64,000 nt of DNA from Pedobacter sandarakinus (GTDB lineage Bacteria > Bacteroidota > Bacteroidia > Sphingobacteriales > Sphingobacteriaceae). Location of the stretch: NCBI RefSeq assembly GCF_026240095.1, contig NZ_JAPIVG010000002.1, forward strand, positions 558,001 through 622,000, in the 5' to 3' direction. This document shows positions 25,976 through 36,342 of this stretch, one piece after another (the stretch's first letter is position 1; every line of letters begins with the position of its first letter). The notes under the pieces are model-generated. The model saw only the letters and a program-made list of their open reading frames with translations, did not search any database and was not told where the DNA came from. Made by a program: the position numbers and the translations under genes.

Positions 25976-28900
25976 ATGGAACAACCATCTACTTACCAAT
26001 CATCCTCCAAAAAGAAATTTTTATTTGTAGGTCTTCTGGCACTCTCCATTGCTGCAATCGCATTTGTTTTCTTCAAAAAAAAGAGAGAAAGCAATGAAGA
26101 TAAACAAGCCTATGCCAAATACATTGAAGCCTACACCTCTGGAACAATCTCGAAAAAGAGTTTTATCAGGGTTCATTTAACAAATCCTGCAACAGGAATG
26201 CAAGATTTGGGCAAACCAGATGCTCGCGAGCTTTTTGATTTTTCCCCATCTATATCTGGGAAAACGTACTGGATTGATCCACAAACAGTGGAATTTCGAC
26301 CTGATGAAATTTTGCAGCCAGGTAATACATACGAAGCCACATTCCGTTTGTCTGAAGTTTCAGCTACAGAGAAAAAGCTAGAAAATTTCGATTTCAAATT
26401 TAAAGTAATTTCTCCTGGTATTATGCTCACGCAAAACGGGCTGGTTTCTCAGAATAATACCTCCTTAGATTACATGAAATTAACTGGTGAGGTAAGTACA
26501 TCTGATCAAGAGACATCCGATAAAATCGAGAAGACTATCAAACTACAATTTGATCAGAAATTGAAAATTAAATGGCAGCACGATCCCTCCAATAATACTT
26601 CACAATTTACTATTGATAGTATTAAGAAAAAGCAAAAAGACCAGATGCTAAAAATACGCTGGGATGGCGATGCTTTGGACGCAGATCAGAAAGGTGAAGA
26701 AAACATTAGAGTGCCCGCACTAAATAAATTCGAAATTCTAAATATGAAAGCCGTTCAAGGTGAAGAAGATTATGCATTGGTGCAGTTTTCGGAGCCTGTA
26801 GGGGTTGGACAAGACTTAACCGGTATGATTTCATTTGGTAACTTGAGCGATTTAAGATTTACCATTGATGCAAGCCAGGTAAAAGTTTACGCACCCGAAG
26901 AATTAAAAGGAAATTATGCGCTAAACGTAAGTCGCGGTATCGAGAACATAAATGGTAAAACTTTATCTGTTGGAAAAACTGCTAACCTGGTTTTCGAAGA
27001 TAAACTACCGGCGGTAACAATCGCGGGTGCGGGCACAATTCTTCCAAATACCGGAAAATTAGTATTACCGTTTGAGGCCGTTAATTTGAAAGCAGTAGAT
27101 GTTACAGTAATTAAAATCTACGAAAACAACATTCCTCAATTTTTCCAAACCAATGGATATAACAATGGCAACGAGCTGCGACGTGTAGCAAAACCAATTC
27201 TTCAGAAAACCATCAGACTTGATGAAGATAAGGCACTTAACCTACATAAGAAAAATCGTTTTACGCTAGATCTAGACAAAATGATTCGGACTGAGCCTGG
27301 TGCAATGTATCGCGTAACTATTGCTTTCAGAAAGTCTTATAATGCCTTTAATTGCAATTCGGATGGTGCAAATTCTGATGATGATGATGAAAATGAATAT
27401 GATAGCTATGGTGACTATTATGGAGATCAAATCGATGAAGATGACGAATTTTGGCAAAGTTATAATAACTCTTACCCTAATAACTATCGTTGGAGCGACA
27501 AGGATAACCCTTGCAAATCATCCTTCTATACTGCAGTACGTTGGGCAAGCAGAAATTTAATTGCCTCAAATATTGGATTGGTAGCCAAACGAGGGAACGA
27601 CAATAGTATGTTGATTGTAGCAACGGATTTGCTAACAGCCAAACCACTAAGCGGTGTAAGCCTGGAACTGATGGACTACCAAAAGCAAATTATGTTCACT
27701 ACAAAAACAGATGGTGATGGCTTTGCGAGGTTTGATCTTAAGCGCAATCCGTTTTTACTCATTGCCAGGCAAGGTTCGGAAAGAGGATATTTGAAACTGG
27801 ATGACGGAAGCTCACTACCCCTCAGCCGTTTTGATGTTGGAGGAGATGTAGTCCAAAATGGTTTAAAAGGTTTCATTTATGGCGAACGTGGCGTTTGGCG
27901 TCCTGGGGATAGTTTATTTGTTTCCTTTATTATGGAAGATAAGCTAAAGAAATTCCCGGCACATTATCCGGTAACGATGGAAATTTACAACCCGCAAGGC
28001 CAACTCTATAAACGTCTTATTAACGGAAAACCCCTTAATGGTTTTTATAGTTTCAAGCTTGCAACAGAAAGCACTTCTCCTACTGGTAACTGGTTAGCAA
28101 AAGTAAAAGCTGGTGGTGCAAGCTTTACCAAAACGCTCAAAATAGAAACGGTAATGCCAAACCAATTAAAAATCGACTTCAATGTTGGGAATAGAACCTA
28201 CTTATCTGCTGGAACATCCGCCGCAACCCTGAAAGTCAACTGGCTATTTGGCACACCAGCGCAAAATTTGAAAGCAAAAGTTGATGTAAATCTAAATACA
28301 ACTGAAACAAAGTTTAAAGGATTTGACGATTTTAGTTTCGATAACCCAACAGTAAGGTTTGAATCGCAAGTAAAAACGATTTTCGAGGGGACGCTTGATG
28401 AAACTGGGAGCGCCCAGATAAATACAGACCTAAATGAAAATAACACTGCTCCGGGCGTTCTTCGGGCCAATTTCACGACTAAAGTTTTCGAACCTGGAGG
28501 GAATTTCAGTATCGATAACTTTAGTATTCCATATCACGTTTACAGCAACTACCTCGGCGTTCGTCCAGAAAAAGGAGATAGATTAAGTGGGATGTTGGTA
28601 ACAGGTAAAAACCACAAAGTTGAAATTGTAAATGTAAATACTGATGGAAAATTGCTATCAGGAAGCAAAAATGTTCAGGTGGAACTTTACAAGACACAGT
28701 GGCGTTGGTGGTGGGAACAAGATGACCAATATACCTATGCTAACTTCACACAAAACGAATATAACAAGCTTATCGAAACTCGGCAGGTAAAACTTACCAA
28801 TGGAAAAGGGAATTGGAATTTGCGTATTGATGAACCAGAATGGGGTCGTTATCTAATTTTAGTTAGAGATTTAAATGGTGGACATGTAACTGGTACATCG

Positions 28901-31567
28901 GTTTATGTAGACTGGCCTGGTTGGGCACAACGCGAACAAAACTCGAACCCAACGGAAGCATCAATGTTATCTTTTACAGCTAACAAGCAGAAATTTACAG
29001 TCGGTGAAGATATAACGCTAACAATTCCATCTGCGAAGAATGGAAGGGCATTGATTTCTATAGAAAATGGAAGTCGTGTATTGAAAGCTACCTGGATAAA
29101 TACCCAAGCTGGCCAAACGCAGTATAAGTTTAAAGCTGAGAAAGAGATGGCGCCAAATGTTTTTGCCAATATTACCATGCTCCAACCGCATGCACAGACC
29201 ATTAACGACCTTCCCATTCGGATGTATGGCGCCATACCGCTCTTCGTTGAAGACCCTCAAACTGTTTTGAATCCCACTATTAGGATGTTGGATAAAATAA
29301 AACCTGAGGTTGAAAATACCATCACAGTAGGTGAAAAAAACGGTAAGTCGATGACCTACACTATTGCATTGGTAGATGAAGGATTGTTGGATTTAACACG
29401 TTACAAAACACCAGATCCGCATGGTGTATTTTATGCCAGGGAGGGTTTAGGGGTAAAATCCTGGGATTTGTTTGATAATGTACTAGGTGCCTGGGGAGGC
29501 AATCTCGAACGCATTTTAAGTATTGGTGGTGATGGTAGCATTAATAAAAACCTTAATCCTGCGAAGGCTAATCGCTTCAAGGCAGTAGTTAAATTTATGG
29601 GGCCTTACACAATAAGTCGGGGACAAAGCAAAACACATAAATTTACCCTACCCCAATACATTGGTGCAGTTAGGGCAATGGTAATTGCAGGCCAGGATGC
29701 CGCATACGGATTTGCAGAAAAATCAGTTCAGGTAAAAAAACCCCTAATGGTGTTAGCTACCCTGCCAAGGGTAATCGGCCCTGGAGAAAGCTTTACGCTA
29801 CCAGTAACTGTTTTCGCAATGGAAAACAACTTAAAAAAGGTTTCTGTACAGGTGCAAACTAGTAATTTAAAGCTCCAAGGCAACAACAGACAAGAGCTTT
29901 ATTATAAGAAAACTGGTGAGCAAATGGCCTACTTTGACGTAAAGGCTCCGGATAATGTGGGTATTGCCAAAGTGAAAGTAATTGTGCAGAGCGGTGCGGA
30001 AAAGGCAGTCTACGACGTCGAAATGGATATTAGAAACCCAAATCCATACATAACAAATGTTGTATCCGCAACGATTCAGCCACATACAAAATGGTCAATT
30101 AATTATCAACCAATTGGGATGTCTGGTACAAACGCAGGCGCATTGGAGTTATCATCTATTCCGGCTTTAAACTTAAAGAAACGCCTAAGTTATCTTATTC
30201 AATATCCACACGGATGCATTGAGCAAACCACTTCTGGCATTTTTCCTCAACTATATTTAGATCGGATAACAGCAATTAGTCAGCAGGAAAAGTCAAAGAT
30301 AGAAATGAACATAAAAGCTGGCATCAACAGGCTTAAAAGTTTCCAAACAACCGATGGCGGTTTATCTTATTGGCCAGGTGATTCTGGTGCTGATGAATGG
30401 GGAACAAATTATGCAGGACACTTTTTAGTGGAGGCACAAGATGCAGGTTATAACCTTCCTGTTGGTTTACTTGATGAAGTGCTGCGCTATCAACGAACAA
30501 AGGCAACTAATTGGGCGCCGAATAGTAATAATTTCTTTGGTGGAGATTTGTCTCAGGCTTATCGGCTATATATGCTTGCCTTGGCCAGAAAACCTGAAAT
30601 TGCAGCAATGAATCGATTGAGAGCATTTGAATACCTTTCTACACAAGCTAAGTGGCGGCTTGCAGCGGCCTATAAGCTTGCCGGACAAAACAATGTGGCC
30701 CAAACCATGATAGCTGGTTTAGCAACTTCGGTTGCGCCATACAAACAATTGGGTGGAACCTATGGTTCAGACCTACGAGATGAGGCCATGATACTGGAAA
30801 CGCTTACTTTGCTTGGGCAAAAGGCCAAAGCAGCAAGCATATTACAGCCGCTAGCAGCGAAAATTGGTGAAAATACCTGGTATAGCACACAAACTACCGC
30901 GTACAGTTTGTTAGCCATTGCCAAGTTTTGTGGCACGAGCCAATCATCGAATAAGCTACAGTACCAATACGTGTTAGATGGTAAGTCTGGAACAATAAAC
31001 AGTAACCAATACCTTAATAGTACACCTGTATCATTTAAAGGAAATACTGCATCTGTAACCAATAACGGTAACAATGTTTTGTTCGCACGTTTGGTTTTAG
31101 AGGGCCAACCAGTTTCAGGCCAAAATAACTTTCTACCAAACCGCCCGGAAATTCTAGAAATGGAGGTTGCTTATAAACGCTTGAATGGTACTGCGATTGA
31201 TCCAACTACTATAAAGCAAGGAACAGATTTCTATGCTGAGGTGAGCATCAAAAACCCAGGCAGAATGGGCTACTACGAACAAATGGCACTCACACAAATT
31301 TTCCCATCGGGGTGGGAAATTATCAATACCAGAGTTAATGATAATCAAAGCATTTTAGCCTCATCTCCCTTTAGTTATCAAGACATTCGAGATGATCGGG
31401 TATTTACCTATTTTAACATTCGTGAAAATGAGCGTTTAGTATTTAAGGTTTTATTGAATGCATCTTACGTAGGCAAATATTACTTGTCTGCTGTGCAATG
31501 TGAAGCCATGTATAATAATGAAATTTCCGCAACCCAGAACGGCAAATGGGTAGAGGTTGTTAAATAG
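25976..31567 (+). CDS. Alpha-2-macroglobulin-family protein with intact thioester site
   Basis: About 1863 residues from MEQPSTYQSS. An ATG at 25928 and a TTG at 25925 are also open, but they add an odd N terminus ahead of the lone membrane segment (KKFLFVGLLALSIAAIAFVFF). MG domains are followed by a bait-like region and the complement-type domain carrying the thioester motif GCIEQ at about 1413-1417. This motif lets the protein trap proteases covalently in the periplasm. An acidic insert rich in Asp, Tyr and Glu lies at about 459-501 between two Cys. It sits 212 nt upstream of pbpC, the classical bacterial pairing in which A2M guards the cell when PBP1C repairs peptidoglycan. Confidence 0.93.
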   Translation: MEQPSTYQSSSKKKFLFVGLLALSIAAIAFVFFKKKRESNEDKQAYAKYIEAYTSGTISKKSFIRVHLTNPATGMQDLGKPDARELFDFSPSISGKTYWIDPQTVEFRPDEILQPGNTYEATFRLSEVSATEKKLENFDFKFKVISPGIMLTQNGLVSQNNTSLDYMKLTGEVSTSDQETSDKIEKTIKLQFDQKLKIKWQHDPSNNTSQFTIDSIKKKQKDQMLKIRWDGDALDADQKGEENIRVPALNKFEILNMKAVQGEEDYALVQFSEPVGVGQDLTGMISFGNLSDLRFTIDASQVKVYAPEELKGNYALNVSRGIENINGKTLSVGKTANLVFEDKLPAVTIAGAGTILPNTGKLVLPFEAVNLKAVDVTVIKIYENNIPQFFQTNGYNNGNELRRVAKPILQKTIRLDEDKALNLHKKNRFTLDLDKMIRTEPGAMYRVTIAFRKSYNAFNCNSDGANSDDDDENEYDSYGDYYGDQIDEDDEFWQSYNNSYPNNYRWSDKDNPCKSSFYTAVRWASRNLIASNIGLVAKRGNDNSMLIVATDLLTAKPLSGVSLELMDYQKQIMFTTKTDGDGFARFDLKRNPFLLIARQGSERGYLKLDDGSSLPLSRFDVGGDVVQNGLKGFIYGERGVWRPGDSLFVSFIMEDKLKKFPAHYPVTMEIYNPQGQLYKRLINGKPLNGFYSFKLATESTSPTGNWLAKVKAGGASFTKTLKIETVMPNQLKIDFNVGNRTYLSAGTSAATLKVNWLFGTPAQNLKAKVDVNLNTTETKFKGFDDFSFDNPTVRFESQVKTIFEGTLDETGSAQINTDLNENNTAPGVLRANFTTKVFEPGGNFSIDNFSIPYHVYSNYLGVRPEKGDRLSGMLVTGKNHKVEIVNVNTDGKLLSGSKNVQVELYKTQWRWWWEQDDQYTYANFTQNEYNKLIETRQVKLTNGKGNWNLRIDEPEWGRYLILVRDLNGGHVTGTSVYVDWPGWAQREQNSNPTEASMLSFTANKQKFTVGEDITLTIPSAKNGRALISIENGSRVLKATWINTQAGQTQYKFKAEKEMAPNVFANITMLQPHAQTINDLPIRMYGAIPLFVEDPQTVLNPTIRMLDKIKPEVENTITVGEKNGKSMTYTIALVDEGLLDLTRYKTPDPHGVFYAREGLGVKSWDLFDNVLGAWGGNLERILSIGGDGSINKNLNPAKANRFKAVVKFMGPYTISRGQSKTHKFTLPQYIGAVRAMVIAGQDAAYGFAEKSVQVKKPLMVLATLPRVIGPGESFTLPVTVFAMENNLKKVSVQVQTSNLKLQGNNRQELYYKKTGEQMAYFDVKAPDNVGIAKVKVIVQSGAEKAVYDVEMDIRNPNPYITNVVSATIQPHTKWSINYQPIGMSGTNAGALELSSIPALNLKKRLSYLIQYPHGCIEQTTSGIFPQLYLDRITAISQQEKSKIEMNIKAGINRLKSFQTTDGGLSYWPGDSGADEWGTNYAGHFLVEAQDAGYNLPVGLLDEVLRYQRTKATNWAPNSNNFFGGDLSQAYRLYMLALARKPEIAAMNRLRAFEYLSTQAKWRLAAAYKLAGQNNVAQTMIAGLATSVAPYKQLGGTYGSDLRDEAMILETLTLLGQKAKAASILQPLAAKIGENTWYSTQTTAYSLLAIAKFCGTSQSSNKLQYQYVLDGKSGTINSNQYLNSTPVSFKGNTASVTNNGNNVLFARLVLEGQPVSGQNNFLPNRPEILEMEVAYKRLNGTAIDPTTIKQGTDFYAEVSIKNPGRMGYYEQMALTQIFPSGWEIINTRVNDNQSILASSPFSYQDIRDDRVFTYFNIRENERLVFKVLLNASYVGKYYLSAVQCEAMYNNEISATQNGKWVEVVK

Positions 31568-31779
31568 AATGAAATGGAAAGGACTAAGCGCAACAAGGGT
31601 TGATGACAATACTCGGTTATTTAACATTGAAATCGCAAGGAGCAATTTCGCTGAATTTGCGCATAAGCTTTAATTTCGAGATGCCGATACTGCGTTGTTT
31701 ATACGGAATACATCGGTAATATATTGAAGTAATTACAAGCGGCTATTGAACAATTAACAGGAAATGCCTGGTTTAAAGC

Positions 31780-34155
31780 ATGATAAAAGAAGAGAGATTA
31801 TTTTTTATTGCAGATTTAAGCTGCATTGCCCTGCTGATTATTTTTTTGTTGAGTTTACCCGCCAGGTTGTTTCATTCGCCTACTTCATTTGTAATTGAAG
31901 CGAGCAATGGCAATTTACTTAGTGCCTCCACTGCTCTTGACGGACAGTGGAGGTTTCCGCTTCCAGATTCTGTTCCCGTAAAGTTTAAGCAGTGTATCAT
32001 TGCGTTTGAAGACAAAAGATTCTACGATCATATTGGAGTTGATTTTTTAGCCCTGGGCAGAGCAATGAAGCAAAATATTAGCGCCAGAGGAGTAGTTAGT
32101 GGCGGGAGTACTTTAAGCATGCAGGTGATTCGCCTATCTAGAAAACAGGAACGAAATATTTGGCAAAAACTTTTGGAGATAATTCTAGCACTGAGGTTGG
32201 AGGTAAAATATTCAAAAGCCGAAATTATTGGGCTATATGCAGCTAACGCACCATTTGGCAGCAACGTTGTAGGGTTAGAGGCAGCAAGCTGGCGGTATTT
32301 TGGAAGGGCGCCACAGAGCCTTTCCTGGGGTGAGATGGCAACCTTGGCGGTGTTGCCGAATAGCCCTTCTTTAGTCCATCCCGGTAAAAACACCGCCAGG
32401 TTGATAAAAAAAAGAAATGATCTATTGGATAAGCTGGCTAGATTAGGCATGATTGATCAACTTACGGCGAATTTATCTAAGCTGGAGCCAGTGCCAGGAA
32501 AGCCGATGCAACTACCTCAAAATGCACCACATTTACTTAACCGTTTTAAAAATGAGCGGAAGAAGTTAGAAATAAGTGCAACAAGAATACGATCTACATT
32601 GAACGAATCAGTTCAACTTAAGGTCAACACGATCTTAAGGCGTTACAATAATCGCTATAGGGCAAACGATATCAACAATATTTCCGCTCTTGTATTGGAT
32701 GTTCGATCGGGCTCGGTAATTAGCTATGTGGGAAATATTTATCAGCCTGAAGAAGTTAATTTGCAAAGCCATGTTGATATGATTAGAGCTCCACGAAGCC
32801 CCGGCAGCACCTTAAAGCCTTTGCTCTATGCAAGTATGTTAAATGACGGTTTTATTTTGCCACATACTTTAATACCTGACATTCCTACTCAAATTGCCGG
32901 TTACTCTCCTCAAAATTATGATTTAGGTTATGACGGTGCAATTGCCGCAGACAAGGCGTTGAGCCGTTCACTCAATATCCCTGCGGTAAAGATGCTACAA
33001 CAGTACAAGTATGAAAGGTTTTATGATAAGCTAAAAAAACTGGGCATCTCTACGCTCAATCAACCAGCAGATCACTATGGCTTATCGCTCATATTAGGAG
33101 GTAGCGAAGTTACCATGTGGGATCTAGCCAATACCTATATGGGCTTGGCAAGGACCCTTAATCATTTTAACACTTACAAAGGGCAGTACAGTCCAAAAGA
33201 TTATGAATCTGCTTCATACGTTAACCAGCAAAAGAAAGGACCAGATAATTATGAGCGCAATTCTTTATTGGATCATGGATCTATTTGGGCAACTTTTAAT
33301 GCCATGGAAGAAGTCATGCGGCCTGGAGATGAGGGGCTATGGGAACAATTCTCATCATCTCAACGAATTGCATGGAAAACGGGCACCAGTTTCGGTTTCA
33401 GAGATGCCTGGGCCATTGGTCTTACCCCAAATTATGTGGTATGCGTGTGGGTGGGCAATGCAGATGGCGAAGGCAGGCCAGGTCTTATTGGCGTAGAAAC
33501 CGCGGCACCCGTACTATTCGATATTTTTAATTTACTACCGAAAGGCCCTTGGTTCGAAACGCCAAATACAAAACTTGCAAAAATGAGAGTTTGCAGGGAA
33601 AGCGGCTACAAAGCTGGCGAATATTGTACTCAAACGGCCGATGAATTGGTACCCACTGCAGGAGAAAAAACAGCTATTTGTCCATTCCACAAACGAATTC
33701 ATTTAGACCGTACCGAAACCTATCGGGTAACCGACGAGTGCGAAAGTGTTGCCAATATGGTGCATAGAAATTGGTTTATTTTGCCCCCAGCGATGGAATA
33801 CTTTTACCAAATAAAAAATAGCAATTACAAATCGCTGCCACCACTAAAACCAGGTTGCGAAAACTTTGGTGGAAACAACGTAATGGAATTAATTTACCCA
33901 AAAAATGGAGCAATCGTATACATTCCGCTCGAATTTGATGGCACAAGAGGTAAAGTTGTGCTGAATGCTGCGCACCGCAATCAGCGTTCAAAAATATTTT
34001 GGCACATTGATCAGGAATATATTGCTACAACGGTCAATTTTCATCAGCTGGCTATAAGTCCAGAGCCGGGAACACATACGTTAACATTGGTTGATGAAAA
34101 CGGGGAACGGTTGGTGCAAGCATTTACGGTACTAAATAAGGAAAAAAACAGGTAG
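31780..34155 (+). CDS. pbpC: Penicillin-binding protein 1C
   Basis: A 791-residue bifunctional class A PBP. An N-terminal membrane anchor (about residues 13-30) is followed by a GT51 glycosyltransferase domain with IIAFEDKRFYDHIGVD (catalytic Glu) and SGGSTLSMQVIRL. The transpeptidase has SPGSTLKP (Ser/Lys), SRSLN and KTGTSFGFRDAWAIG. A C-terminal BiPBP_C Ig-like domain lies from about 700. It polymerises and may crosslink peptidoglycan, although E. coli PBP1C shows mainly glycosyltransferase activity. The first codons overlap no other gene. It is paired with the upstream alpha-2-macroglobulin gene. Confidence 0.95.
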   Translation: MIKEERLFFIADLSCIALLIIFLLSLPARLFHSPTSFVIEASNGNLLSASTALDGQWRFPLPDSVPVKFKQCIIAFEDKRFYDHIGVDFLALGRAMKQNISARGVVSGGSTLSMQVIRLSRKQERNIWQKLLEIILALRLEVKYSKAEIIGLYAANAPFGSNVVGLEAASWRYFGRAPQSLSWGEMATLAVLPNSPSLVHPGKNTARLIKKRNDLLDKLARLGMIDQLTANLSKLEPVPGKPMQLPQNAPHLLNRFKNERKKLEISATRIRSTLNESVQLKVNTILRRYNNRYRANDINNISALVLDVRSGSVISYVGNIYQPEEVNLQSHVDMIRAPRSPGSTLKPLLYASMLNDGFILPHTLIPDIPTQIAGYSPQNYDLGYDGAIAADKALSRSLNIPAVKMLQQYKYERFYDKLKKLGISTLNQPADHYGLSLILGGSEVTMWDLANTYMGLARTLNHFNTYKGQYSPKDYESASYVNQQKKGPDNYERNSLLDHGSIWATFNAMEEVMRPGDEGLWEQFSSSQRIAWKTGTSFGFRDAWAIGLTPNYVVCVWVGNADGEGRPGLIGVETAAPVLFDIFNLLPKGPWFETPNTKLAKMRVCRESGYKAGEYCTQTADELVPTAGEKTAICPFHKRIHLDRTETYRVTDECESVANMVHRNWFILPPAMEYFYQIKNSNYKSLPPLKPGCENFGGNNVMELIYPKNGAIVYIPLEFDGTRGKVVLNAAHRNQRSKIFWHIDQEYIATTVNFHQLAISPEPGTHTLTLVDENGERLVQAFTVLNKEKNR

Positions 34156-34271
34156 CGCTAGCATTTAGCTACATACATCTATTATACAGGTTTTGGTTGA
34201 TAAACCTGATAAAGTGGAAATCCTTTTTGTAGCAGGAATCAATCAGTAGATAATAAACGTTAACAAAAAGA

Positions 34272-34333
34272 TTGAAACGATAGCAGGACTGCCGAGACCT
34301 ATAAAAACAGGCATTGCTTTCCAAAAAATTAAA
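34272..34333. repeat. Dispersed repeat element, copy 2
   Basis: This shares TGAAACGA (34273-34280) and the 17-base block at 34313-34329 with copy 1 near 22000. Between these the two copies drift but keep similar length and GC. It runs into the last codons of the yhhN gene on the opposite strand, in the space between the convergent pbpC and yhhN genes. Confidence 0.45.
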
Positions 34334-35021
34334 TTTCGGTGCGAGTAACAATTAATTGTCTACCCACTGTGCCGTAAACGATTAAAAATTGTGCAAGCAT
34401 ATAGGTGGCTATAATGAGCACACCACTTTGGGGAATTGGTTGCGCAAATTTGTTTACAGCCAATACACTATCTGAAAAAAGGAAAAATAAGGCACCAACT
34501 AAAATTGTTTGGAAGCTAAACATGTTAACCTTTTTATATCGATTAACAGCCATAATTGCCATAAATGTAATGATAATTGCATAACATAAAACGGCAAACT
34601 GCAAGCCACCTAAAGACGGTTGTAAATAAAAAAATAAGCCCACACAAAATAGAATCAGTGCACCTGTTGCCCAAAGGAAATATGGATTTTTTTGGGTGGG
34701 GTTCGATTTATGATCGAGAATGAAGGCCCTGATATAAGCCATATGGCATACTAAGAAGGCAACCAAACCGAAAGTGAAATAGCTTGAATGTTGTGTTTGA
34801 AACATTAATAACACATCGCCAATGAGGGCAAAAATGAGACCCGTGAAAATGCGTTTATGGAAACGACCTTTTAATTTTGTAGCTGAAATTAGCCAAATAA
34901 GAAGCGAAATAACAATGAGTGGTTTAGTAGTATTCTTTAGAGGCAGCATTGAAGCGCTTTCGGCATATAATTGTACAATGAATATTAATGCGAAAATTGA
35001 AGAAAATAACTTGGTTTTCAT
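34329..35021 (-). CDS. YhhN/TMEM86-family membrane protein, putative lysoplasmalogenase
   Basis: A 230-residue polytopic protein with about eight hydrophobic segments and little else. Family-typical motifs are LIGDVLLMF (about 68-76), followed by YFTFGLVAFLVCHMAYI and, near the C terminus, LVGALFFLFSDSVLAVNKF. The acidic residues inside helices (GD, SD) are those thought to be catalytic in TMEM86B/YhhN. The family cleaves the vinyl-ether bond of lysoplasmalogens. The gene starts 2 nt after the stop of the alkylglycerol-monooxygenase-like gene, so the two are co-translated. No plasmalogen synthesis gene is seen in the window, so the substrate stays inferred. Confidence 0.85.
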   Translation of the reverse strand: MKTKLFSSIFALIFIVQLYAESASMLPLKNTTKPLIVISLLIWLISATKLKGRFHKRIFTGLIFALIGDVLLMFQTQHSSYFTFGLVAFLVCHMAYIRAFILDHKSNPTQKNPYFLWATGALILFCVGLFFYLQPSLGGLQFAVLCYAIIITFMAIMAVNRYKKVNMFSFQTILVGALFFLFSDSVLAVNKFAQPIPQSGVLIIATYMLAQFLIVYGTVGRQLIVTRTEI

Positions 35022-35023
35022 AC

Positions 35024-36229
35024 CTATTTAAGTTTACCTTTTTGCAGGTTGTAAAACCAAATTAACGATATTACCTGAATAGCGGCAAGAACTACCAGAA
35101 GACCTACAGGCACTTTTAGCAGCGTAAGTGCTATTACGCTAATTAACAGACGAATATATTCGAAGATTAATTGCCATTTTTTTTGTTCGAGCAGTGCGCC
35201 ACAGCTAACTAGTGTTGCAATTGTAAAAATTGTTGCCGAGATAACAGGTTCAATCTGCATTTTCTGATAGGAAAATAGAAGTGCTGCACCTAGAGCCAAA
35301 GCAATGGTGAATTGCAAAAGGACGTAACCGCTCAATTTGGCATCATAGTAAGGATTGTATTTGTGATATGTTGAAATATCTACCTCAGCGGCGGGTTGAA
35401 AACCACCAAGATGAGCGGGAAACCAACCTGGTGGTTTGATAAATACCTTAACTTTATCGCTTAATTTTGGAGACCGACGAGCCGTAGCGATCAGATCGCC
35501 CCAATAGTGAAGGTTTGCCCAAACGGGGTTGAAACTTGCCAATGGCTTGGTGATGCCGTAGAAAACTTCCTCCTCTTCTTTCTGGAAGGTATTAAATAAT
35601 CTATCCCAGATAATTAATGTGCCAGCATGATTCTTGTCTATATACTTTGGGTTGGAGCCATGGTGTACACGGTGGTGAGATGGTGTATTAAAAACATACT
35701 CCAACACACCCATAGATTTTATCGCCCGGGTATGAATCCAGAATTGATACAGCGTATTGAACGAACTAAGCGTTAAAAACATGATGGGATCGAAACCTAC
35801 AAAGGCAAGAGGAAGGTAAAATACCCAACTGAACCAACCTTGAAACCAACTTTGGCGTAACGCAACCGTTAGGTTATATTCTTCTGATTGGTGATGAACA
35901 ATATGGGCAGCCCAAAGTGCATTAACTTGATGGCTCATTCTATGAAACCAGTAGTAAAAAAAATCTACACCAATAAACAAAAGCACCCAAACCCAAATAC
36001 CCTTAGGCATATCGAATATACGCCAATGCTCGAAGATAAATTTGTACCCAAAAAATAGGGCTGTTTTCATGAAGATACCTGTAAGCTGCTGGCCAATACC
36101 CTGACTGAGGTTAGCAATGCTATCGTTTAGGCGATAATAATTTAATTTTTTATAGAATGTATAAGTCAGCTCGATGCCAATGAGTATAAAAAATACCGGC
36201 ACAGATAACGCAATGTAATCCACTTTCAT
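35024..36229 (-). CDS. Sterol desaturase/fatty acid hydroxylase superfamily protein, alkylglycerol-monooxygenase-like
   Basis: A 401-residue membrane di-iron enzyme. The eight-His motif is complete: FHRMSH, WAAHIVHHQSEEYN and, later, NTPSHHRVHHG. The stretches HHQSEEYNLTVALRQS and YQFWIHTRAI, with NKNHAGTLIIWDRLF-like sequence, closely follow animal TMEM195/AGMO as I remember it. AGMO cleaves the ether bond of alkylglycerols using tetrahydrobiopterin and O2. Four or five TM helices surround the His boxes, and a C-terminal part (about 300-401) adds three or four further TM segments. It is directly upstream of the lysoplasmalogenase-type gene. The substrate is inferred from family and context. 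Confidence 0.85.
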   Translation of the reverse strand: MKVDYIALSVPVFFILIGIELTYTFYKKLNYYRLNDSIANLSQGIGQQLTGIFMKTALFFGYKFIFEHWRIFDMPKGIWVWVLLFIGVDFFYYWFHRMSHQVNALWAAHIVHHQSEEYNLTVALRQSWFQGWFSWVFYLPLAFVGFDPIMFLTLSSFNTLYQFWIHTRAIKSMGVLEYVFNTPSHHRVHHGSNPKYIDKNHAGTLIIWDRLFNTFQKEEEEVFYGITKPLASFNPVWANLHYWGDLIATARRSPKLSDKVKVFIKPPGWFPAHLGGFQPAAEVDISTYHKYNPYYDAKLSGYVLLQFTIALALGAALLFSYQKMQIEPVISATIFTIATLVSCGALLEQKKWQLIFEYIRLLISVIALTLLKVPVGLLVVLAAIQVISLIWFYNLQKGKLK

Positions 36230-36342
36230 TCGAACTGAAAAAATATATTTGGTTAGAGAGGTAGTAAGTTAACGATTTATTCTTAAAAATAAAAAGGTGA
36301 TTACTTTTTGCTAAGAATTGAGCCAGATGTTTACACACATCA

